A stretch of DNA of 41,564 nucleotides from Oceanospirillaceae bacterium. Its GTDB lineage: Bacteria > Pseudomonadota > Gammaproteobacteria > Pseudomonadales > Balneatricaceae. Positions within the stretch are counted from its first letter, which is position 1, and the number at the start of each line of letters is the position of its first letter. This document shows, one piece after another, positions 10,747-19,366 of this stretch. Made by a program: the position numbers and the translations under genes. The stretch covers positions 1 to 41,564 of the forward strand of contig JABXIM010000055.1 of the NCBI GenBank assembly GCA_013373085.1. Direction: 5' to 3'. The notes beneath the pieces were generated by a model. It worked only from the letters and a program-made list of their open reading frames with translations. It did no database searches and was not told where the DNA came from.

Positions 10747-10786
10747 CAATTAAACTGGCCGTTATTCCAATTTAATGGCCGGGTTA
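10747..10786. repeat. Imperfect 21-base tandem duplication between decarboxylase and ligase genes
   Basis: CAATTAAACTGGCCG at 10747 is followed exactly 21 bases later, at 10768, by CAATTTAATGGCCG. The second copy runs into the stop codon of the decarboxylase gene. The period equals that of the regulon repeats, but the core is different (no TTGACA pair). Significance unclear. Confidence 0.5.
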
Positions 10787-11578
10787 TGCGATCCGTTCCG
10801 CCGGAAGTGTTTTGGCGCCGGTCACCGTCATGGCGACGCTGACAAAATAACCCTTACCGACTTTGGTGATACCGATATCGGACAGCTCTTCATGTTCGGA
10901 ATCGAAAAACTCCAGCTCAGCCGGACCCGACAACGCAGTCCCCGCGGCGACGTCCGTCAGCACGTTGATCGAATGCTGGTGCAGCGGGGCGCTCTCGGGA
11001 TCCAGGCTCGGCAGGTAGCGGGTGTGGATCTGCGGTGCGAGCAGCATTGGCGGCAATTCCGATATCGGCGTTTCCTCGCTGAGATCGACGCGCCCGCGCA
11101 TCAGCTGTCGTCCCATCGCGGACAGCGTGCCAACGAAGGTATTGCCGACTTCACGCCTGGGCCCGCCGCGGCCGACCGCAACCGGGCGGCTCATAAAGAC
11201 TTCACCGAGCTTCTTCGGGAAGCCCTGAACGTGTCCCCGGGCGTGCGCGACTTCATTGTCGACCCAGATATAGGGTACGCGGCCGTAAGTATCGCCCCGG
11301 TAGCGGGCCGGGACGACAATGAAGGCTTCCTTGTACATGCCGCGGCGCGGATCCTCGATCAGGCGCGGGTCGCTATCGGCGGCGGAACTCCAGTCGGCGA
11401 AGATTGCGATGCACTGGGTGCTTTCGGTCGCTTCCAGGTCGCATGGCAGCATGGAGGCGATGGTATCCGCAGTGGTTTCGAATTCGATGGCGAGCAGGTC
11501 GCCGGAATAGTGCCAGGGCGGCGGTGTCAGGGTCGAGGCAACGCCCTTGGGCGAAAACGGCAGGCTCCAGCCTTTCAT
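10784..11578 (-). CDS. Acetoacetate decarboxylase-family protein
   Basis: A 264-residue protein, close to the family's usual 245-265. The motif HVQGFPKKLGEV puts K122 and K123 in the position of the Schiff-base lysine pair of clostridial acetoacetate decarboxylase. The segments PYIWVDNEVAHARG and the C-terminal ELEFFDS also fit the family. Classic members decarboxylate acetoacetate to acetone; divergent members carry out aldolase- or dehydratase-like chemistry through the same lysine, so the reaction here is open. It is the first gene of the operon running to 5031, driven by the promoter at 11642-11696, with a 5' leader of about 60 bases. GGAG lies 11 bases before the ATG. Confidence 0.87.
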   Translation of the reverse strand: MKGWSLPFSPKGVASTLTPPPWHYSGDLLAIEFETTADTIASMLPCDLEATESTQCIAIFADWSSAADSDPRLIEDPRRGMYKEAFIVVPARYRGDTYGRVPYIWVDNEVAHARGHVQGFPKKLGEVFMSRPVAVGRGGPRREVGNTFVGTLSAMGRQLMRGRVDLSEETPISELPPMLLAPQIHTRYLPSLDPESAPLHQHSINVLTDVAAGTALSGPAELEFFDSEHEELSDIGITKVGKGYFVSVAMTVTGAKTLPAERIA

Positions 11579-11641
11579 AATTATCGTGACTCCGGAATGT
11601 TATTGTTGAAGTTGAATCATTCGTAACGTTCTCGTTTTGGA

Positions 11642-11696
11642 ATAATGCTGAAGTCGGCCTGTTGTTCGCTTGACAATATGCGTGCTCGCTTTGACA
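11642..11696 (-). promoter_or_regulatory. Regulon promoter a: paired TGTCAA boxes and -10 for the 5031-11578 operon
   Basis: On the plus strand TTGACA occurs at 11670-11675 and again at 11691-11696, exactly 21 bases apart. Read toward the gene this is TGTCAA-N15-TGTCAA-N22-CATTAT, with the -10-like hexamer at 11642-11647, about 64 bases before the start codon. No good -35 is present at the standard spacing, which is normal for activator-dependent promoters. Confidence 0.75.
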
Positions 11697-11808
11697 TTAT
11701 CCGCCATTTACGATCGACGTTATTGTCCCGCGTTTGCCACTTTGGACCTGCCCAGCCGATCAGCCAGAGGCGCAGTATTCCTGCCTGAAACAGCAGGGTG
11801 GCACCTTA

Positions 11809-11862
11809 TGTCAAATTCAGAACGCCTTTTGTCAAGCCTCGCGCGGTGGCCTCTCTTAGGCT
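11809..11862 (+). promoter_or_regulatory. Regulon promoter g: paired TGTCAA boxes and -10 for the aldehyde dehydrogenase operon
   Basis: TGTCAA lies at 11809-11814 and 11830-11835 (21-base period), followed after 21 bases by TAGGCT at 11857-11862. This is the only copy on the plus strand, and it precedes the only plus-strand operon in the central region, so orientation tracks gene direction. The predicted leader to the ATG at 12034 is about 165 bases. Confidence 0.75.
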
Positions 11863-12033
11863 GTTTTCTGACGGGAATAGCCAATCGGTCAGGCCGGATT
11901 AAAAGGTTTGCTGGCTGGTGTTTCGAACGCTGTATCAGGGCAGTCCCAGCTGGTAGTTGAAATACAGCTTTTGCCATAGCGCCTGTTAAGGAATCTCCTT
12001 AATACCCTCAGATAAAATAAAACCGAGGTCTAA

Positions 12034-13464
12034 ATGACAAACGCCGCACTACAAGTCGCACAAGAGTCGAGCCGGATCGACAAGGTCTTCAATAATCAGC
12101 GAATCGCTTCTCGCAAGAATCCATATCCGAGCCTGGGTGAGCGTCTGGAAGCGCTCGACAAGATCGACCGGATTCTGATGGATAACCAGGATGCCATTTG
12201 TGCGGCGGTCAACGCGGACTACGGCAACCGTTCCGCGCAGGAAACCAAGCTGCTCGAGATTTCCCAGATGGTCAGCGCCGTCGCCTACCACAAGAAGCAT
12301 CTGAAGAAATGGATGGCGGCGGAAAAACGCCATGTCGGTATCACCTTCTTCGGCGCCAAGAACAAAGTCATCCCGCAGCCCAAAGGCGTCGTCGGCGTGG
12401 TAAGCCCCTGGAACTACCCGCTGGGGCTGGCCATCGGTCCTGCCATCGCTGCGCTGGCGGCTGGCAACCGAGTCATCGTCAAGATGGCGGCCAATTCGCA
12501 GAACCTCTGCAAGCTGCTGGACAAGCTGGTATCGGCCGAGTTCAGCGAAGATCAGTTCGCGGTCATTCCCGGCGTGTCTGCCGGCGAATTCACCGATCGC
12601 CCGTGGGACCACTTCGTTTTCACCGGCTCCCCCGCCACGGGCAAGGTGGTCATGGAAACCGCATCGAAGTATCTGACCCCGGTTACCCTGGAACTGGGCG
12701 GCAAGTCACCGACCATCGTCGCCAAGGACTTCAATATGCGTACGGCTGCCGAGCGCTTGCTGTTCGGCAAGTTCATCAATTGTGGCCAGACCTGTACCGC
12801 GCCGGATTACCTGTTCCTGCCCCGCGAGTCGGTCGATGAGTTCGTCAAGCATGCCAAGGACGTTCTGAACGAGCGCTACGGCAGTGCCGACTCCAAGGAT
12901 TTCACCTCGCTGATCGACGAAAAGGCGTTCGAGCGAATCTGCGATACGGCCACAGACGCTACCCGGAAGGGAGCCAGGGTGGTGCAGCTGGTCAAGAGCG
13001 GCAGCCCGAACAGGTCTGAGCGCAAGTACCCGCCGTCGGTGGTCCTGAACGTCAAGGACGACATGATCATCATGCAGGACGAGATTTTCGGTCCGTTACT
13101 GCCGATCAAAACCTACGACAGCCTCGACGAGGTGATCGAGTACATCAATGCCGGTGAACGTCCGCTGGCGCTGTACCTCTTTTCCAACGACAAGCAGGTT
13201 CAGGATAAGGTCGTTTACAACACCCTGTCCGGCGGGGTTTCGATCAACGATACGCTGCTGCACGTGGCGCAGCATGACATGCCGTTTGGGGGTGTCGGCA
13301 ACAGCGGCATGGGGCACTACCACGGCAAGGAGGGCTTTATCGAGTTCTCCAAGATCCGCCCGGTGTTCAAACAGGCGAAACAGTCAGGGATCCTGATGCT
13401 GGCGCCTCCGTACGGCGACCGCTTCAACAAGCTGATGAACCTGATGCTCAAGTTCCGTCTCTGA
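12034..13464 (+). CDS. NAD(P)-dependent aldehyde dehydrogenase (coniferyl-aldehyde / ALDH3-like)
   Basis: A 476-residue enzyme, the shorter length typical of ALDH3 and coniferyl-aldehyde dehydrogenases. N127 in SPWNYP, the general-base E220 in LELGGKSP and the catalytic C254 in NCGQTC are all present. These enzymes oxidise medium- to long-chain or aromatic aldehydes to acids. It starts an operon with the GldA-like dehydrogenase (21 bases apart), so it probably oxidises the aldehyde made by that enzyme or by the GMC alcohol oxidoreductase at 17824. Ribosome site CCGAGG precedes the ATG. Driven by promoter g. Confidence 0.93.
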   Translation: MTNAALQVAQESSRIDKVFNNQRIASRKNPYPSLGERLEALDKIDRILMDNQDAICAAVNADYGNRSAQETKLLEISQMVSAVAYHKKHLKKWMAAEKRHVGITFFGAKNKVIPQPKGVVGVVSPWNYPLGLAIGPAIAALAAGNRVIVKMAANSQNLCKLLDKLVSAEFSEDQFAVIPGVSAGEFTDRPWDHFVFTGSPATGKVVMETASKYLTPVTLELGGKSPTIVAKDFNMRTAAERLLFGKFINCGQTCTAPDYLFLPRESVDEFVKHAKDVLNERYGSADSKDFTSLIDEKAFERICDTATDATRKGARVVQLVKSGSPNRSERKYPPSVVLNVKDDMIIMQDEIFGPLLPIKTYDSLDEVIEYINAGERPLALYLFSNDKQVQDKVVYNTLSGGVSINDTLLHVAQHDMPFGGVGNSGMGHYHGKEGFIEFSKIRPVFKQAKQSGILMLAPPYGDRFNKLMNLMLKFRL

Positions 13465-13485
13465 ATTAGCTGGAGAGCGTTTTTC

Positions 13486-14664
13486 ATGTCTGACAATCAA
13501 GTGGCGAATGCCGTGGCTCAGGGCACCCGCCTTTACCGATCCACACCCCGTTATATTCAGGCCGCCGGGCTGATCGATACCGCAGCCGAGCCGATTGCCG
13601 CGATGAACGTAAAGCGTTGCGCGGTGCTCTGCACTGTGCGCAGTCAGCGCGGCGAAGCGAAACGTCTGCTGGCCAGCCTCGCGCAGGCTAGCATCGAGGC
13701 CGTCGTTTCCACCTTCGGTGGCGAATGCTCGCTGCAGGAGATCGAAAAGAAGGCGGCTGAGCTGCGTGAGCAGGGCGCCTTCGATGCGCTGATCGCGCTG
13801 GGCGGCGGCAAGACGCTGGATGCCGGCAAGAGCATCGCGCACCGCCTGGGCGTTCCCGTTGTGATCATGCCGACGCTGGCATCGAACGATGCGCCCTGTA
13901 CTGCCGTTTCGGTGCTTTACACGCCTGAAGGGGTCAGTGACTCCTACGAAATTTTTCAGGACAACCCGGCACTGGTGCTGGTCGATACCGCTATCGTTGC
14001 CGAGGCCCCGGCCCGTTTCCTGGTCGCCGGCATGGGTGATGCGATGGCGACCTGGTATGAAGCCCGGATCTGTCATCGCAACCCCAACGGCGTTACGCCG
14101 TATGGTGTTCGCCCGACGCTGGCGGGGGTAGCCCTGTCCGAAACCTGCGCCAGCATCCTTTACGCCGATGGCGTTGCCGCTGTCGAGGCCGTCGAGAGCA
14201 AGCTGGTGACGCCGGCGCTCGAGAACGTCGTCGAAGCCAATACGCTGCTGAGCGGCCTCGGCTTCGAGTGTACCGGTCTGGCGGCTGCGCACGCTGTGGC
14301 TCAGGCACTCACCACGCTGGAGCACGTGGATCGTAACTACCTTCACGGCGAGATGGTCGCGATCGGTATCCTGGTTCAGCTAGCGCTCGAAGGCGATTTC
14401 GAGGAGGCGGAACGCGTTGCGCGTCTGTTTGCGCAGATCGGTCTGCCTGTCACCCTCGAGCAGCTTGGCCTGTCACGAGAGGACGAGCGGTCCATCGCGA
14501 CCGTGATCGAGGCGACCATGGTGTTCCCGCTGATCGGCAACATGATCGAACCGGTCACTGCGGCAAGCGGTTTCAGGGCGTTCCTCGATGCCGACACCCT
14601 CGGTCGCAAGGTCGTCGACGAAATGGGTGATGCGCCTTACCGGAGCCTGCACAACGCGGCTTAA
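13486..14664 (+). CDS. GldA-like glycerol/1,2-diol dehydrogenase (metal-dependent alcohol dehydrogenase)
   Basis: A 392-residue protein resembling E. coli glycerol dehydrogenase (367 aa). The nucleotide-binding stretch GGGKTLDAGKS and the GldA hallmark LASNDAPCTAVSVLYT are clear. The metal ligands D185 (GMGDAMATW), H269 (AAAHAV) and H287 (LHGEM) keep nearly the spacing of the GldA zinc ligands. GldA oxidises glycerol to dihydroxyacetone and accepts 1,2-propanediol and other vicinal diols. Its pairing with an aldehyde dehydrogenase and its place among several 2-hydroxyacid oxidising enzymes favour a vicinal diol or hydroxyketone in the pathway; the true substrate is unknown. A strong terminator follows at 14715. 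Confidence 0.9.
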   Translation: MSDNQVANAVAQGTRLYRSTPRYIQAAGLIDTAAEPIAAMNVKRCAVLCTVRSQRGEAKRLLASLAQASIEAVVSTFGGECSLQEIEKKAAELREQGAFDALIALGGGKTLDAGKSIAHRLGVPVVIMPTLASNDAPCTAVSVLYTPEGVSDSYEIFQDNPALVLVDTAIVAEAPARFLVAGMGDAMATWYEARICHRNPNGVTPYGVRPTLAGVALSETCASILYADGVAAVEAVESKLVTPALENVVEANTLLSGLGFECTGLAAAHAVAQALTTLEHVDRNYLHGEMVAIGILVQLALEGDFEEAERVARLFAQIGLPVTLEQLGLSREDERSIATVIEATMVFPLIGNMIEPVTAASGFRAFLDADTLGRKVVDEMGDAPYRSLHNAA

Positions 14665-14714
14665 GACAACAGCTTCATGGCCCCTGGCGGTGCCCCGGCA
14701 CCGGCACTTTGCTT

Positions 14715-14743
14715 GCCCTGACCCGACCGGTCAGGGCTTTTTT
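14715..14743 (+). terminator. Rho-independent terminator after the aldehyde dehydrogenase operon
   Basis: GCCCTGACC at 14715-14723 and GGTCAGGGC at 14729-14737 form a perfect 9-bp stem with a 5-base loop, followed by six T. It lies 51 bases after the stop of the GldA-like gene. Confidence 0.9.
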
Positions 14744-15038
14744 GTGTTCTGCGCGTTATACCGCCTGAAAAAAGCTCCCAAAACGGTTCATCGCGCTTTA
14801 GCGGGGAAAACGTCATTCGGAGGATGGGCGGAGTTATGCCCCGGCACGGCGTATCCGTCACTGATGCGGCCAGGGCGTCGTGCAACCCATCTTGGGTGTC
14901 GGTTCGGCACTGTGCATGCAGCCGACTCACTGATGGGTTGCGCCGCGTCAACCTCGCTGAAAGCGTTGAACAGGGTGCCAGTGCGGCTCCACCCATCCTA
15001 CTTTTGGCCCCCGGTTTCACGCTAACCTGCGAAGAACC
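14744..15038. other. Non-coding gap with terminal inverted repeats
   Basis: This is convergent intergenic DNA between two terminators. GGATGGGCGGAG at 14822-14833 and CTCCACCCATCC at 14987-14998 are inverted copies differing at one base. They bracket about 150 bases that also contain the inner pair AACCCATC and GATGGGTT. This resembles a small palindromic or MITE-like repeat of the GTAGGATGGG type also seen at 28860-28976. No gene is seen. Confidence 0.5.
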
Positions 15039-15073
15039 CAAAAAAAGCCGGCAGACCAAAAGGCCTGCCGGCT
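15039..15073 (-). terminator. Rho-independent terminator after ilvD
   Basis: On the minus strand AGCCGGCAG and CTGCCGGCT (plus positions 15065-15073 and 15046-15054) form a 9-bp stem, followed by a run of T. It lies about 30 bases beyond the ilvD stop and ends the 15102-19939 operon. Confidence 0.9.
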
Positions 15074-15101
15074 AAAAGGGACGAGCGGGGAGGGGGTTAG
15101 T

Positions 15102-16952
15102 TCAGTCCAGCAGTTCCGGGTCGCGCACACCGCCCTTGTCGGCGCTGGTGGCCAGGGAGGCGTAGGCCTTCAGCGCGAGGCTGACGCGACGCTGGCGCGG
15201 TTCCGCCGGTTTCCAGGCCAGTTTGCCGCGGGCTTCCATCCGCTCGCGGCGTGCAGCCAGCGCTTCGTCGCTGATGTCTACCCTGATGCTGCGGGCCGGA
15301 ATGTCGATCTGGATACTGTCGCCATCTTCGACCAGCGCGAGGTTGCCGCCGTTGGCCGCTTCCGGTGAGGTGTGGCCGATCGAGAGTCCGGAGGTGGCGC
15401 CGGAGAAGCGACCGTCCGTCAGTAGCGCACAGCTGCTGGCAAGTCCCTTGGCCTTGAGCAGGCTGGTGGGCAACAGCATTTCCTGCATGCCCGGTCCGCC
15501 CTTGGGGCCTTCGTAGCGGATGATGAGGCAGGTGCCGTGGTCGATTTCGTCGGCGGTCAGCGCCGCGATAGCCTTGTCCTGATCGTCGAACACGCGCGCA
15601 GTGCCTTCGAACTTCAGGATGCTCGGGTCGACCCCGGCAGTTTTGACGATACAGCCGTCTTCGGCCAGGTTGCCGAACAGTACCGCCAGTCCGCCCTCGC
15701 TGCTGTAGGCATTGTCGATACTGCGGATACAGCCGTTCTCGCGATCCTTGTCGAGCCTGTCCCAGCGGCAATCCTGGCTGAACGCCTCGGTGGTGCGAAT
15801 GCCGGCAGGACCTGCACGGTAGAACTGCTCGACTTCGGCATCGTCGGTGCGGCACACATCCCACTTCTCCAGCGCTTCGGCAAGCGTCTTGCTGTGCACG
15901 GTGCTGACTTCGGTCTTCAGCAGCCTGGCGCGGTCGAGCTCGCCTAGAATGCCGAATACGCCGCCGGCGCGGTGCACGTCTTCCATGTAGTAGTTGGCAG
16001 TGGCCGGGGATACCTTGCAGAGGTGCGGAATTTCCCGTGACAGGCGATCAATATCGGCCATGGTGAAATCGATCTCGCCCTCCTGGGCCGCGGCGAGCAG
16101 GTGCAGGATGGTGTTGGTCGAGCCGCCCATGGCGATATCCATGGTCATGGCGTTGTGGAAGGCGTGGACGTTGGCCACTGAACGCGGCAGCACGCTGTCG
16201 TCGTCCTGCTCGTAGTGGCGCCGGGTGATTTCGACGATTCGACGGCTGGCTTCGAGGAACAGCTCACGGCGATCGGCGTGGGTCGCCAGCATGCTGCCGT
16301 TGCCCGGCAAGGCCAGGCCCAGCGCCTCGGTCAGGCAGTTCATCGAGTTGGCGGTGAACATGCCGGAGCAGGAGCCGCAGGTGGGGCAGGCGTTCTGTTC
16401 CATCTCCAGCACCTTGGCGTCGGAGTTTTCCTTGCGCATGCCGGCAACATAGGCGTCTACCGGATCGATACGCAGCACCTGCTCGGCCAGCTGAACACGG
16501 CCGGCTTCCATCGGACCGCCGGAAACGAAGATGGTCGGAATGTTCAGGCGCATCGCCGCCATCAGCATTCCCGGGGTGATTTTGTCACAGTTGGAGATGC
16601 AGATCAGGGCGTCGGCACAGTGGGCATTGGCCATGTATTCGACGGAGTCGGCGATGATTTCGCGCGAGGGCAGGCTGTACAGCATGCCATCGTGTCCCTG
16701 GGCGATGCCGTCGTCCACCGCGATGGTGTTGAATTCCTTGGCGATGCCGCCCGCGTCTTCGATTGCCTTGACGACCAGCTGACCGATGTCCTTCAGGTGG
16801 ACATGCCCAGGCACGAACTGGGTGAATGAGTTGGCGACCGCGACGATCGGCTTGCCGAAATCATTGTCGCATACGCCGGTCGCGCGCCAGAGTGCGCGGG
16901 CACCGGCTGCTTCACGGCCATGGGTGACCTGCTTCGAGCGATAATTGGCCAT
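15102..16952 (-). CDS. ilvD: Dihydroxy-acid dehydratase
   Basis: A 616-residue protein, the same length as E. coli IlvD and alike throughout the N-terminal region. The Fe-S cysteines C122 ([10 protein letters not shown]) and C195 (CPTCGSCSG), the Mg-binding aspartates D81 and D123, and K124 are all present. It dehydrates 2,3-dihydroxyacids to 2-oxoacids, normally in valine and isoleucine synthesis. Here it is the last gene of an operon with a GMC oxidoreductase and a 2-keto-4-pentenoate hydratase-like protein, behind promoter b, so a catabolic dihydroxyacid role is plausible; it may alternatively be the only biosynthetic copy. Ribosome site AAGGGG precedes the ATG. Spacing to the upstream gene is 12 bases. 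Confidence 0.95.
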   Translation of the reverse strand: MANYRSKQVTHGREAAGARALWRATGVCDNDFGKPIVAVANSFTQFVPGHVHLKDIGQLVVKAIEDAGGIAKEFNTIAVDDGIAQGHDGMLYSLPSREIIADSVEYMANAHCADALICISNCDKITPGMLMAAMRLNIPTIFVSGGPMEAGRVQLAEQVLRIDPVDAYVAGMRKENSDAKVLEMEQNACPTCGSCSGMFTANSMNCLTEALGLALPGNGSMLATHADRRELFLEASRRIVEITRRHYEQDDDSVLPRSVANVHAFHNAMTMDIAMGGSTNTILHLLAAAQEGEIDFTMADIDRLSREIPHLCKVSPATANYYMEDVHRAGGVFGILGELDRARLLKTEVSTVHSKTLAEALEKWDVCRTDDAEVEQFYRAGPAGIRTTEAFSQDCRWDRLDKDRENGCIRSIDNAYSSEGGLAVLFGNLAEDGCIVKTAGVDPSILKFEGTARVFDDQDKAIAALTADEIDHGTCLIIRYEGPKGGPGMQEMLLPTSLLKAKGLASSCALLTDGRFSGATSGLSIGHTSPEAANGGNLALVEDGDSIQIDIPARSIRVDISDEALAARRERMEARGKLAWKPAEPRQRRVSLALKAYASLATSADKGGVRDPELLD

Positions 16953-16964
16953 TAAGAGTACCCC

Positions 16965-17756
16965 TTATTTGAAGCTCAGGTTGACGTCGCCGAGGCCGCT
17001 GTCGAAGCGGGCGGTGACCACATCGCCGGCCTGGACCGGCAGGGCGCGAACGCAGGAACCGGAGAAAATCACGTCGCCGGGCTCGAAGGCGACGCCGAAT
17101 TCGGCGAGCTTGTTGGCCAGCCAGGCGACCGCGGTGACCGGGTTACCGAGGACGGCGGCGGACAGGCCCCGCTCGAGCGCTTCGCCATTGATCAGCAGTT
17201 CGCCTTCGATCCTGCGCACGTCGATGTCGGTGAGTTTGACCGGGTTGCCGCCGAGCACCACCTTGCCGACGGCAGCCATGTCGGCGATGGTGTCGCGCAC
17301 GTCCATTCCCGGTGCGCGAGCGATGCGAAAGTCGACCACCTCGATGGACGGCAGAATGAAGTCGGTCGCGCGGATAACGTCAGCGGCGTTGATGCCCGGC
17401 CCCTGCAGATGGTCTTTCATGACGAAGGCGATTTCGATCTCGACCAGCGGATCGCTGAAGCTGTCGCGCTCGAGATGGGCGTCCTCATCGACGAACATGT
17501 TGTCGAGCAACACGGAATAATCCGGCTCGTTGGTGCCGGCCATCTCCTGCATCGCCTTCGAGGTCAGGCCGATCTTGTAGCCCTTGATCTTGTGTCCTTC
17601 GTCGACGAAGCGGCCGACCACCTGTTCCTGGATGCGGTAGGCATCCTCGGTTTCGATTTCGGGATAGGATTGGGTGAGCAGGGAGATCTGTCGGGTGCTC
17701 TTGTAGCAGTCGAAGATCTCCTGGGCGATCGCCTGACGGGTTTCGTTGTTGAGCAT
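16965..17756 (-). CDS. 2-keto-4-pentenoate hydratase-like protein (FAH family)
   Basis: A 263-residue protein of the MhpD/DmpE branch of the fumarylacetoacetate-hydrolase fold. VEIEIAFVMKDHLQGPG carries the paired glutamates used as metal ligands, and YKIGLTSKAMQ is the family's substrate-loop stretch. Family enzymes add water to 2-hydroxypenta-2,4-dienoate or decarboxylate 4-oxalocrotonate. No aldolase or acylating aldehyde dehydrogenase of the meta-cleavage pathway is nearby, so the classical role is not supported by context. An in-frame ATG at 17801 exists, but CAGGAT lies before the ATG at 17756, which gives the usual N-terminus. Part of the operon driven by promoter b. Confidence 0.88.
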   Translation of the reverse strand: MLNNETRQAIAQEIFDCYKSTRQISLLTQSYPEIETEDAYRIQEQVVGRFVDEGHKIKGYKIGLTSKAMQEMAGTNEPDYSVLLDNMFVDEDAHLERDSFSDPLVEIEIAFVMKDHLQGPGINAADVIRATDFILPSIEVVDFRIARAPGMDVRDTIADMAAVGKVVLGGNPVKLTDIDVRRIEGELLINGEALERGLSAAVLGNPVTAVAWLANKLAEFGVAFEPGDVIFSGSCVRALPVQAGDVVTARFDSGLGDVNLSFK

Positions 17757-17823
17757 TGCAATATCCTGGATTGTGTATGGGGTAGCGGCGCCAATTGGCA
17801 AGCCACTACACGGGATCTGAGGT

Positions 17824-19365
17824 TTAGCCTTCGTTCGCCAGCTTGTGCATAATGCGGTCGGACATGACCATGATCGGTATCATGGTGTGGGTCGAGGCGG
17901 TTGTCGGCATGACGGAGCCATCGACGATGTAGATGTTGTCGAGGTTGTGCAGCTTGAGGTTCTGGTCGACGACGCCGACGTCTGCGTTCAGGCCGACGCG
18001 GCAGCTGCCCTGCGGGTGCGCCGAAACCAGATTCATAAGGCCTGGTTCAATCGGCAGGTCATCGATCTTGGACAGCTGATCTGGGTTGGTGAACGACGGC
18101 AGCACCGCCGTGTTGAAGTCGACTCGCCTGGCGCCGGCTTCGAACATGAACTTGGCGGATTGCTTCATTCCGTTTATCAGGCGTTGTTTCCATTCCGCGG
18201 TTGGGGTGTAATCGATGCGAGGCTTCACTCTGCCGTTGTCGTCCCAGTCCCAGCTCATGGTGCCGGTAGGATGGTCCGGGACCAGAATCGCCGTATAGGC
18301 GGTATTCGGATACTCCTGCATGATGCGCTTGTGCTCGTGTCCGATGGCCTTGCTCGACTGGGCTAACAAGCCCACCAGTCCGCCGGCACCCTCCATGCGA
18401 AAGCCGCCCAGGCCCCATTCCGGCCGGTTGTCGTCCCATTCGTTGACATAGGCAGACTGTGGCGCGCCGCGCCACGACGTCATCGCCTCCGACTTGTCGA
18501 AGCTGGCGGACATGACCATCTGCGGCTGCAGAGAAAGGTTCCGGCCCAGCTGAGGCAGTCCCCTGTCCAGACCGGAACGCTTGAGGATGGCCGGAGTATG
18601 AACCGTTCCGGCTGCCATGATGATGCGCTCGGCCTCGACCGTCATTGGCAGCCGTACCGCACGGTTGAAGCGCTCCAGTACGCTGGCGTGAACACGGTAG
18701 CGGCCGCCGGAAAGCGGTTCGATACGGTCGACGCGAACATCGGTATAGATCCGGGCGCCCAATGCGGAAGCCTTCGGCAGATACGTCAGATTGGTGCCCT
18801 GCTTGGCGTCGTAGGCACAGCCGGTGAAGCAGTAACCGCTGCCGATGCAACCTTTGCGGTTGGAGTTGAAAACGCCAGCCTTGTATCCGAGGCGTTTGGC
18901 GGTTTCAACCAGAATCAGGTTGTTGCGGTTGAGAATCCGGTCCTCGAGCCGATGCACATTGGTCATGGTGTAGACGCGCTCGTAGGATGCCGCCAACGCC
19001 TCTTCGGTGAGCTGGTCGAGCCCGTACTGACGTTGCCAGTGGTGCAGTACTTCGGGTTCGATCGGGGTCGCGTCGGCGGTATTGACCAGGGTCGATCCAC
19101 CAAAGGCGGAACCCTGAAAGACCGTGATCAAGCCGTCGGCAGTGGTCTGGTTGCCGCCGGAGCGATAGAGAACCGACATCATGTCCTCTTCGCGCTGGTT
19201 GAAATCCCTGGCCTGGAAATAGCCGCCCTCTTCGAGTACCACGGTATCGAGACCGGCGGACGCCATGTGGTAAGCCGCCACGCCACCGCCGGAGCCAGAC
19301 CCGATAACCAGGGTGTGGGTTTTGAGTTTAACCGGAGAAAAAATTTCTTGACCTTGAATAATCAT
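17824..19365 (-). CDS. GMC-family FAD oxidoreductase (alcohol oxidase/dehydrogenase)
   Basis: A 513-residue flavoprotein. The FAD-binding motif GSGSGGG lies at 22-28 with the downstream VVLEEGG. The substrate-binding C-terminus has HPQGSCRVG with H450, and H493 in STHTMIP, the usual His/His or His/Asn active-site pair. The cysteine-containing stretch KGCIGSGYCFTGCAYDAKQG is typical of the long-chain alcohol oxidase/cholesterol oxidase-like branch. It would oxidise a primary or secondary alcohol. It has no signal peptide, while the preceding gene encodes a Tat-exported gluconate-dehydrogenase subunit 3, so the two may be exported together. The ATG begins 2 bases after that gene's stop; a GTG 9 bases upstream is an alternative. 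Confidence 0.92.
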   Translation of the reverse strand: MIIQGQEIFSPVKLKTHTLVIGSGSGGGVAAYHMASAGLDTVVLEEGGYFQARDFNQREEDMMSVLYRSGGNQTTADGLITVFQGSAFGGSTLVNTADATPIEPEVLHHWQRQYGLDQLTEEALAASYERVYTMTNVHRLEDRILNRNNLILVETAKRLGYKAGVFNSNRKGCIGSGYCFTGCAYDAKQGTNLTYLPKASALGARIYTDVRVDRIEPLSGGRYRVHASVLERFNRAVRLPMTVEAERIIMAAGTVHTPAILKRSGLDRGLPQLGRNLSLQPQMVMSASFDKSEAMTSWRGAPQSAYVNEWDDNRPEWGLGGFRMEGAGGLVGLLAQSSKAIGHEHKRIMQEYPNTAYTAILVPDHPTGTMSWDWDDNGRVKPRIDYTPTAEWKQRLINGMKQSAKFMFEAGARRVDFNTAVLPSFTNPDQLSKIDDLPIEPGLMNLVSAHPQGSCRVGLNADVGVVDQNLKLHNLDNIYIVDGSVMPTTASTHTMIPIMVMSDRIMHKLANEG

Positions 19366-19366
19366 A

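Larger units (their letters stand above)
11579..12033. other. Divergent regulatory region with two oppositely oriented regulon promoters
   Basis: This 455-base gap separates the decarboxylase operon (-) from the aldehyde dehydrogenase operon (+). It carries promoter a (11642-11696) facing left and promoter g (11809-11862) facing right, both of the same TGTCAA direct-repeat design. Short open frames inside it have no ribosome site and are not counted as genes. Confidence 0.7.

Noticed and set aside
10721-10749. Possible sigma70 promoter for the acyl-CoA ligase gene (minus-strand TTGACA-N17-GAATAA)
   Set aside because: The -10 match is weak and the predicted transcription start would leave almost no leader before the ATG at 10710; read-through from promoter a explains expression.
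11720-11977. An 85-codon minus-strand frame in the divergent regulatory region
   Set aside because: It overlaps promoter g, has no ribosome site and no recognisable product.
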